Shown piece by piece: positions 40,422 through 47,463 of a DNA stretch of 47,463 bases. The position numbers were made by a program, and so were the translations under genes. The first letter of the stretch is position 1. The number at the start of each line of letters is the position of its first letter. Below the pieces are notes generated by a model, which ran no database searches, was not told the origin of the DNA, and saw only the letters and a program-made list of their open reading frames with translations. The stretch comes from Basidiobolus ranarum (taxonomy: Eukaryota > Basidiobolomycota > Basidiobolomycetes > Basidiobolales): NCBI GenBank assembly GCA_040143965.1, contig JASJQH010006897.1, positions 1 through 47,463 on the forward strand, given 5' to 3'.

Positions 40422-41748
40422 GCTATGCCACTCTCTTAATACTTGCTGGTAGGGTCAGTCAATGGAGCAGGTGTCTTGTTCAAAGAATTCTTTTGCTTTG
40501 CTTAAAATTCCAATCAAGGAGTGGTAAAGTTGATCAATGATTGAATTAGGTGGAAAGCATAAAGAGACCGAAATTTGGAGAGTATAGCCCAAAGAAGTGT
40601 AAAAGAGGCAGAAGACTTATCCAATTGTGGAATAGATGTAGGGGGCAGGAGGTAGATATAAGACTCAAAGAGAAGATCAACTCGTAACACCATTCGCTCA
40701 TGCAGGAGGTGGACATGTACTATAATGTCTTTTCGACACAATGCCATTTTATTAATGACTTCCTGAGATCACCACTGAAATTACTATTTCGCTCTCTAGT
40801 GTGAGTGAGAGGATATAATGAGTGTGGATATGATCCTCCCAATAAACCGGTTCTCACATCACGAAATGACGTTATCTTTCCTTAACATAGTAAAATCATC
40901 CAGGTGTTCGGGTTGGTTATGCAGTGTTTATCGAGAGGATTGAGGTAATCTTAAAGCCATGTACGATTTACATAGGATAACGCACATTAAGCGCACTAAA
41001 TGGCTTACACCCATTCAATGCATTATACCCATTGTATGTAGACGCCGTATCCGATACAACTGTTGGTCAGTTTAATCCCTATCTCCCCACGACTAGTTGA
41101 TTGTTTAGTGACGAAGGTGACGAGCATTACTTCAATAATTGGCCGGGTAATTCCATGAAACGTGCGCAGTTCGAACCCCTGGCCATCTGCCAGCTACTCT
41201 GTACAGATTCTATTTTACAAATACATTGCATCCTACTGAACAGTTTCACGTGGGCATACTTGGGAATTCATCCCGTGGTTTGCTCTTCATATCGTCGACA
41301 CACAATAGTATGGGGTAACACATTTATTTATCTATCGAATTCATACATCTCCATTCTTCTACAGTATTCTCGAGGTTTATTATTCCAATTCCGTAGAGGC
41401 GAGAAAGGTATCCAGAAGGTGAACCAAATAACATGAGTATTATTGGTGAAAGTTCAGATTTTTGCTTAGAGCGTGAATTATATAAAACCTTTTGTGTATG
41501 CAAAGACGAGGGAAAAAGAAATAAGCTCCATGATAATGGCGTAGAAACAAATATGGTCAGGTAAATTTGTACGCAAGTATTATTGGGGGAATACGAAGAA
41601 AGTATATATGATTAGGTTCCAGTAGAGAACAATATGAATTCAATGGATGTATATAATTCGGATAAATCATGTCGAAGCAAACAGAACAGATGAATTGCTT
41701 GGGTGAATAAAATGATGGAATAAAATGATGCTTTGGTATCGCGATTGT
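40422..41748. other. GT2 promoter / VAC14 3' side
   Basis: About 1.3 kb without a supported gene. A 111-codon plus-strand frame at 41101-41436 starts at TTG and resembles nothing known. Two perfect 13-bp tandem units lie at 41705-41730. Confidence 0.5.
41705..41730. repeat. Two perfect tandem 13-bp units in the VAC14 3' UTR
   Basis: GAATAAAATGATG occurs at 41705-41717 and again at 41718-41730, just downstream of the VAC14 stop (minus strand). Confidence 0.9.
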
Positions 41749-44700
41749 TTAGGGCTTCTTGGATAAGCGTTTTGGTATTCTAGGCCCGAAGCTAGGACTA
41801 CTCGTAGCAGATCGAGGAAGCTCTGAGTTCTTACCCAATGCTAGATTTCCCGTAGATCCGTTTCTATCATGGTTCAATGAAGCAAGCCCAGCAGCTAAGC
41901 TTCGGCTATTTCCGGTAGTGACACGATTACGACGCCGAGATTGGCTACCAGAGCGTGAGGTAGATTGTACTGCTACATTGCATAACTACTAAGCACATAT
42001 CTAAGCGAATGAGAGAATCTCCAGTATTACTTACATTGATTACGGCTCTTCTCATGCTTATATTGAACAACTCGAAAGTGAGAAAGAAGCTCCGGGAATT
42101 TTAAAACCTCAGCCTGGGTTGGAGCAGGCTTTGAGGAGTTTCGACGGGGCTCTGTAGGCTTCGATTCACTTCAAAGTAAAATGATCAGAAAGAGATCAGG
42201 GCTGATCGATATGTAACTTGGAAATAAAATACATTTTTTGGGGAACAAGATGAAGAAAGCCAAGTGAATTTACACTACTAAGACGGTTTCTAAGCGTAGC
42301 AAATGCACCACTCTGCGGTAGCAGCATCAAGACACCATACAGGCATTTGAATAGATAGGGGTATTTTTCAGGCTCCAAAAGTTGAAGCCGAAGGTCTATA
42401 TAAGGTCGATCTATTTAGAAATGTCTAAAGACAAGGATGAAGTATACTGGCTTACAAGTAAAAACTGGAGACTCTAGTAATTGCACTAGTTTATCGATCT
42501 GAATCAAAAAAGTCACGGTGATCTCTAAATCAGCACTGGAGGTATTGAGGAGTTAAGGATTCATATGCGGTTGCTTAGACATAGTCTCAAAACACTTCAA
42601 CCAAAAAGGATACAATATCTGAAGTAAGCTTGCGGCATGCTCATATACTTGCGCTAGGAGACACAAAGAGAATGTGGCTACGGCGTTATGACACCATGAT
42701 TTGTAAAGAGCAACAAAGAGCACTTGGTTTTCCTAGTTCAAGAATCATGTTAAAATGATTGCAACCCTTTGGTTTGGAGAGATTTACTAGAGCCAAACTT
42801 ACTTTACTATCCAAATGCTTCAAGCGGCGTCTAAGATCAGCCAACTCCGGTGATGTGATAAGGATGGTATTCAATGTTTGTACCATAATTCCAGCGAATT
42901 CCAAGTCCTAAACTTCATTAGCCACAGAGGAAAATCATCAAATGATAGATTCAACTCACCTCATCTTTCTCTAAGATTTCAGCAAAAGTTCGATAGATTC
43001 GTTCTGGATCCAAACTCAAACACAGTTGGCGAATGATTAGACTTCCGCGAGTGTCAAGAAGACGGCGATCAGTGCTCAGCAAAGACAGCAGCTTTTCCAT
43101 GAATCGAGTGAAATATTCGCCATCGGATGTTGACGAAATCTGAGCTAGAAGCTGCAAATCTCTTCGGACGACCTATTAGTTAATAACATCGTTAATACGA
43201 ATCATCTTTGATAGATATTCATGTTATATCCTCACCTCTTCAGAAGAATCAGACAAGGTTTTCAATAGAGCGGGAAACGTAACGTCCTCAGATGCATGGA
43301 TCTACACAATCATAGGTTAATTCCATATGCTTCCAGAGAAACCATGCCAATTTTTCCAGTTTCTACCTTGTGAGGTGCTTTCTTGTGAAGCATCAACAAC
43401 CACTCGAGACTAGCAACCCGTGTCTCTTCGTGCTCATTCAGAAATTGGAGAGTAAGTGCATTGACAGTAGCTTGATAATCAAAAGGATCTTCTTCGGTTA
43501 TTTCAATGATACTACTTATTTCATAATTCAACTCAGACTCTGGATTCTCGGCAATCTTACTGGGAGGTTCTTTCTTCATTTTGGTAGAAGCAGGGAGTGA
43601 GCGGTTGGACATCGAAGATAGTCGACCGCTAGGGACCTCGGTGGACTTTGGTTGAGCATCCGGTTCGGGATAAGTCAGAGTAGGAATATCGAGAACCAAC
43701 TTAAAAAGATTTGTGTTTGCCTGGATCGCTATAAGTCGAATAGGTGAAAATGCAAGTCAAGGAGTTCATGGTCAATTGAATGGTCAAGACAGCACTACTA
43801 TTCTATTTGAACAAAAGGATATCATCGATTTGATGTGCAAGGCATGGAAGAACTGCACTAATTAAAGTGGGGGCGAAGGCAATCATAACATCCTTGGCTA
43901 ATACGATGAATTCATTGATCCAACGCAAGGCGGTAGCTTGAATCTCCTCCTCTATGATGTATGAAGTTAGAAAGGTGCATTCTTTACTCTACAACCTATT
44001 GTATATAGTCTGCTTACCTGATGAAACTAAATGAGGCTTCAATATTTCAACAATTCGAGCATAATCGACTGTGACTCCTTGACCGGGAACCCAGACACCT
44101 TTGCCCTTCCCTTCACCATGATTAACGGAGAGTGTCTCCCAGTCATGAAGGGTGGAATCATTGAAAGTAATAAGAGTTTTATCGTCAACATCCTTAGGCT
44201 CTATAGTCAAGGGAGTCTCATCGTCAATCTCCGATTTGTCCGCAAGACTTTGCGCCTCCATATGCTTGATTAGCGCCATCGTTTGCTTCTGCTGGTCACG
44301 GACTTCCGCTGCTTCAGATATCTCTCTTAGGAAATCTCCTAGCAGAGTCGATGTGGCAACACGAACATCGGGGTTGGTATCACTTAGGAACTTGATCAGC
44401 CCATCCAGAAATTCTGGAAGGTAACTGACTAGTTCAAGATCTGGAATAGAATCTAATACTGTAATCCATGAGACTAAGAAGTGTCTGGTAAATGGATTTA
44501 GAGTGTAAATGCGTTCAGAAAGAAGGGGTATAAAACGAGGAAGAGAAAAAGTCGAGGATCTTGTGGGTACAAGGTCTCCGGGTTCTATTGCACCCGAGCC
44601 TTGCATACCAATAGTTGATTGTTCGGAAACAACATCTTTCACTAGGCGATCCAGAGTGTTTGCAGCAGTCTTGACTGCAAGTTCAGTATCTGTTGCTAAC

Positions 44701-45341
44701 TAAAATAAGAATAAACAAAAATACACATGCAAATGAATGAGATCCCTGTGAGAAATTCAGCGAAACGATGATAAAATGAATGAGTTACCTTGCTCAAGGC
44801 ATCAAATATCTCGTTGAAGAAACGTAGTATCTCTCCTTTAGAAACCTTTGCGATATTGTACATACTTTCACAAGATTGATATCTGACTTTCCACTCTTGG
44901 TCAGAAAAACAAGCCAGTACAGGTGGTACTATATCATCCAAATAGCCAACCACATCCTGAATTAAGTTGATTAGTTAGTATTGAACTGAGGCTTTAACAC
45001 CTTCTATAATATGATGAGGTTAATGATTTTACCGAGCCAAGTGCAATTGCAGCTGCCGCAAGTCCAATAAGACCGCCATTTCGGGAGTTTGGTGCTAAAG
45101 AATAGGCAAAATCTTGAACTAATGCTTGAAGGATTAGTTTTATACTCTCTCTGTCATCCAAAGCCACATAATCACGAACAATTCTATGATTCAAATTGTT
45201 TGTTTAGTCTTTCGTAGACGAATATATATAGTCACAATAGTCCTACCTTTCGACCTCTAAAGCAGCTGTCTTCCTCTTATCATAGATTTTATCATTCAAG
45301 CCACGAATAATCTGTGGAGTTAGCGGATGAAAGTCTGACAT
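41749..45341 (-). CDS. VAC14: VAC14, scaffold of the PIKfyve/Fab1-Fig4 complex, 14 exons with two U12-type introns
   Basis: Exons 45247-45341, 45033-45183, 44789-44956, 44018-44699, 43823-43951, 43367-43743, 43236-43301, 42960-43172, 42803-42907, 42614-42732, 42456-42535, 42274-42410, 42035-42158 and 41749-41972 sum to 889 aa with perfect phase agreement. Vac14 is a HEAT-repeat scaffold that oligomerises and holds the lipid kinase Fab1 and phosphatase Fig4 on the vacuole to make PI(3,5)P2. Diagnostic blocks are [113 protein letters not shown] and [20 protein letters not shown]. The C-terminal exon is a Ser/Arg-rich tail. Intron 5 (43744-43822) is AT-AC and intron 10 (42536-42613) is GT-AG, both with U12-type signals. 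The acceptor before exon 13 is chosen by frame. Confidence 0.92.
42536..42613 (-). other. U12-type GT-AG intron (VAC14 intron 10)
   Basis: The 78-nt intron begins GTATCCTTTT, the U12 donor consensus RTATCCTTT, and contains the branch motif TCCTTAAC (42552-42559), an exact consensus match. It ends CCTCCAG. Splicing joins ...SLLQI to [20 protein letters not shown], restoring the conserved Vac14 stretch in frame. The branch adenosine is about 17 nt from the acceptor, slightly long for the class. Confidence 0.82.
43744..43822 (-). other. U12-type AT-AC intron (VAC14 intron 5)
   Basis: The 79-nt intron begins ATATCCTTTTG and ends TTTTCAC. The branch motif TCCTTGAC (43756-43763) is a perfect TCCTTRAC, with the branch A about 13 nt before the AC end. 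No GT-AG pair in this stretch keeps the Vac14 sequence. The AT-AC excision joins [12 protein letters not shown] to [18 protein letters not shown] in frame. Confidence 0.88.
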
Positions 45342-45743
45342 TGTTTGAGACTATTTCACTCACGCAAGTGTCTGCTTAGAGAACAGTAAAACGAGAAAGA
45401 TATTCAATGAATTATTACTGATTAATTTATGACCAATATGATTGCCTAATTTTAATGAGGGTGATTATGTGACGAGGTTTTGGTTACTATCATAAATTCC
45501 CATCTAACATCGTTTTATAAATATCATGGAGTTTAAATCTGATTGAATACAGATAAATAAGTATGCACAAACAGTATTTCCCTATGCAGCAAATCCTTGA
45601 GAGTCATGCGAGTAGTTCAACACACTATAACAGCCTAGAAAGTCAACTATATTAGGCTTGAACCCTTAGCTTTTGAGTCTACACCTTCAACATTAACTTT
45701 CCAAGTTATGTTATATTTATAAAGTATCTTTTCTACAAATATT
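45342..45743. other. Divergent promoter, VAC14 / permease
   Basis: Shared upstream region of 402 bp between divergent genes, AT-rich, with a TATTTATAAAG word about 25 bp before the permease ATG. No gene was seen. Confidence 0.6.
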
Positions 45744-47309
45744 ATGTCTTCCGAATACGTACCCGTTTCTACAGAAACCTTAGATGATCCTATTCTAGAA
45801 TCTGAAGCTCAAGACTTAAATTTATTACCAAGCGAATCTAATGAAGAGGCAGACCTTCCACGTACTATGGGCGTTTTTACTGGTGCCTCAATGGTAATAG
45901 GATTAATGGTAGGGTCTGGAATTCTTTCCACTCCAGCCTTAGTATTAAGTTTGGTTGGCTCACCCGGGGCTGCACTTCTGCTCTGGATTCTTGGTGCTAT
46001 AGTTACTTTAGGGGGGGCTATGGCCTATGTGGAAATGGGAGTGATGTGGCCTCAAAATGGAGGTACACAGCATTACTTGGCACATGCATACCCTAAACCC
46101 AAAGCCTTACTATCATATGCGTTTATTTGGTGTATCTTATTTGCAGCTCGACCAGCCTCTATTGCAGCGAATGCCCCCGTATTTGGCAAGTTCGTCTTAT
46201 TTGCGATATATGGCAGTCCTAGTGAAAATAGAACCGCATCGTATGAGTGGCTATCCAGGTTCATTGGATTAATTGCTATTACATTTTTGCTAGTTTTAAA
46301 CTCATTTTCAGTCAAAGCAGCTCAACGCTTTCACGCTTCTTTGACACTGATCAAAATCGTGGTATTGATGGTGATTTGTGTATCTGGTGTGCTGGCACTT
46401 GTGGGAGTTATTAATGTTCCAGATGAAGCTAAACAAAACTGGTCCCACCCATTTGCAAATACAAATATTAACCTGGGATCTACTGCATCCGCTTTGCAGA
46501 AAGTCTTCTGGGGCTATAGTGGGTGGACCAACTTGAGTTACAGTCTGGGAGAGTTACGTGATCCAAGCAAGAATTTGCCTAGAGCTGCTACTTTGGGTGT
46601 TGGACTTGTGTCGACTTTGTATATTCTAGCGAACGTAGCGTTTTTTGCCGTTGTACCCGTTGCACTCGCCTTAGAATCCAAAGAGATTTTAGCTGCCGAA
46701 TTTACGTACATAATATTTGGTGATTTCGCCGGGAGGATTGTTTTGCCATCATTGATTGCCGTTTCTATGTTTGGTTCGCTCAGCGCTCAAATATACGTTG
46801 GGGCACGAACTGCTATGAGCGCAGCAAAAAGTCATTTCCTTCCCTACTCTGAGCATATATCTCGCTTACACCCAACATATGGGACTCCAGTGGCCGCCTT
46901 ACTTCTCAATTACTGTATAGTTCTGTTCTATTTGCTTGGCCCACCGCCTGGAGATACCTTTGATTTCCTTATTGGGTTTGTTCAATATCCTACTTGGTTC
47001 TTTTATGGAATGTCCGTAGCTGGATGTCTGCTACTTCAACGTATACAGTCCTATCACCCTAGAAGAACATTTAGAGCAAGCAAAGTGTTGGCCATTCCTT
47101 TCATCATTACATGTATTTTCTTGACAATCTTCCCCTTCTTCCCTCCTACAGTATCCAAGCCAAATACTTCTTATCCATACTGGTTGTCACCGGTGATGGG
47201 ACTCTTGGTTATAGCCATTAGTATGGTTATGTGGTATCTGAGGATGGTATGGTGGCCAAAGAGAACCCATCAGGATACTAGAGCATGGTACAAATGGTTG
47301 AATGAATAG
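45744..47309 (+). CDS. Amino-acid permease of the APC superfamily, LAT / Mup1-like
   Basis: Intronless frame of 521 aa. A 40-residue acidic N-terminus with several Glu/Asp-rich stretches precedes about twelve membrane segments. TM1 carries ASMVIGLMVGSGILSTPALV, the unwound GSGI motif that contacts the substrate carboxylate and amine in APC/LAT carriers. Further LAT features are YVEMGVMWPQNGGTQHYLAH, VFWGYSGWTNLSYSLGELRD (TM6 region) and SMFGSLSAQIYVGARTAMSA. The closest general type is the SLC7 light-chain/LAT-like and fungal methionine/cystine permeases, so a neutral amino-acid substrate is likely but unproven. No partner heavy chain is in the window. The length and the complete transmembrane plan suggest a functional carrier. 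N-terminal Lys residues are few; arrestin-driven turnover would need other sites. Confidence 0.88.
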   Translation: MSSEYVPVSTETLDDPILESEAQDLNLLPSESNEEADLPRTMGVFTGASMVIGLMVGSGILSTPALVLSLVGSPGAALLLWILGAIVTLGGAMAYVEMGVMWPQNGGTQHYLAHAYPKPKALLSYAFIWCILFAARPASIAANAPVFGKFVLFAIYGSPSENRTASYEWLSRFIGLIAITFLLVLNSFSVKAAQRFHASLTLIKIVVLMVICVSGVLALVGVINVPDEAKQNWSHPFANTNINLGSTASALQKVFWGYSGWTNLSYSLGELRDPSKNLPRAATLGVGLVSTLYILANVAFFAVVPVALALESKEILAAEFTYIIFGDFAGRIVLPSLIAVSMFGSLSAQIYVGARTAMSAAKSHFLPYSEHISRLHPTYGTPVAALLLNYCIVLFYLLGPPPGDTFDFLIGFVQYPTWFFYGMSVAGCLLLQRIQSYHPRRTFRASKVLAIPFIITCIFLTIFPFFPPTVSKPNTSYPYWLSPVMGLLVIAISMVMWYLRMVWWPKRTHQDTRAWYKWLNE

Positions 47310-47463
47310 TGATTTATTTTATATAAAGCTTCTCATCAAATAATGAATGAGTGCAAGTATAAGCGATTTATGGGATTTTATTGCTTCATAGATTAGATAT
47401 TCACTCAGAGCCTCCCGTTCACATCGATTTTAGATGGATCATTCAGTTTGTTGCTTGATCTTC
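47310..47463. other. Permease 3' flank to window end
   Basis: Non-coding tail of 154 bp after the permease stop, AT-rich. Nothing else was seen. Confidence 0.5.

Noticed and set aside
41160-41200. TTCGAA-containing word resembling a tRNA T-arm (GTTCGAACCCC)
   Set aside because: Flanking bases do not form the T stem, and no acceptor, D or anticodon stems are found.
41101-41436. 111-codon plus-strand frame upstream of GT2
   Set aside because: TTG start, no similarity seen, no codon bias like neighbouring genes. Length is within chance expectation for one frame in this region.
1-47463. Biosynthetic or defence gene cluster
   Set aside because: The genes are unrelated housekeeping and signalling functions on both strands with individual promoters, and no core biosynthetic enzyme or toxin-antidote pair is present.
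1-47463. Retroelement, provirus or virus-like remains
   Set aside because: No reverse transcriptase, integrase, capsid or terminal-repeat signature was seen in any frame.

Overview
This window looks like nuclear DNA from an early-diverging (zygomycete-grade) fungus. The genes are compact, many introns are about 55-90 nt with CTAAC/CTAAT-like branch sites, and intergenic DNA is AT-rich. The content mixes fungal genes (separate ADE8, HAC1-type bZIP, fungal HAS-like GT2, Pom33/TMEM33) with genes most yeasts lack (TSC1, copine, a Na,K-ATPase-like P2C pump, two U12-type introns). The exact taxon cannot be named from sequence alone. No provirus, LTR element, Polinton, transposon, CRISPR array, rRNA or convincing tRNA was seen.

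Layout. 1-2.2 kb: 3' part of TSC1/hamartin (+). 2.4-5.2 kb: arrestin-domain protein and GID4 (both -). 6.5-12.4 kb: F-box/LRR protein, ADE8 (GAR transformylase), a HAC1/XBP1-type bZIP factor and a TMEM33/Pom33 protein (all -). 12.4-15 kb: a long gene-free stretch. 15-18.4 kb: intronless P2C cation ATPase (+). 18.9-21.7 kb: a 19-exon copine (+). 22-24.6 kb: TTC27/Emw1 TPR protein (+). 24.9-28.3 kb: mitochondrial DNA polymerase gamma (+). 28.8-29.8 kb: 7-TM receptor (+). 30.1-31.0 kb: secreted N-formylglutamate-amidohydrolase-like protein (-). 31.6-33.0 kb: eIF3h (+). 33.9-36.4 kb: TBC1D13-like Rab GAP (+). 37.0-37.9 kb: unrecognised basic protein (-). 39.0-40.4 kb: HAS-like GT2 (-). 41.7-45.3 kb: VAC14 (-), 14 exons. 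45.7-47.3 kb: amino-acid permease (+).

Themes. Several products act in nutrient and endomembrane signalling: TSC1 (TORC1 brake), GID4 (degron receptor), arrestin (permease turnover), TBC GAP, VAC14 (PI(3,5)P2 synthesis) and the permease. They are separate transcription units, not an operon.

Two observations stand out. (1) The HAC1-like gene carries a recognisable Ire1 substrate. Two CNG|CNGN loops are held by a perfect 9-bp exon-exon stem. Excision of 59 nt would switch the reading frame from a tail with a transmembrane-like segment to an aromatic/acidic 54-residue tail, a layout like animal XBP1. (2) VAC14 contains two U12-type (minor spliceosome) introns, one AT-AC and one GT-AG, each with a perfect donor core and branch motif. 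Both are required to keep the frame and the Vac14 alignment, so this fungus very probably still has a minor spliceosome.
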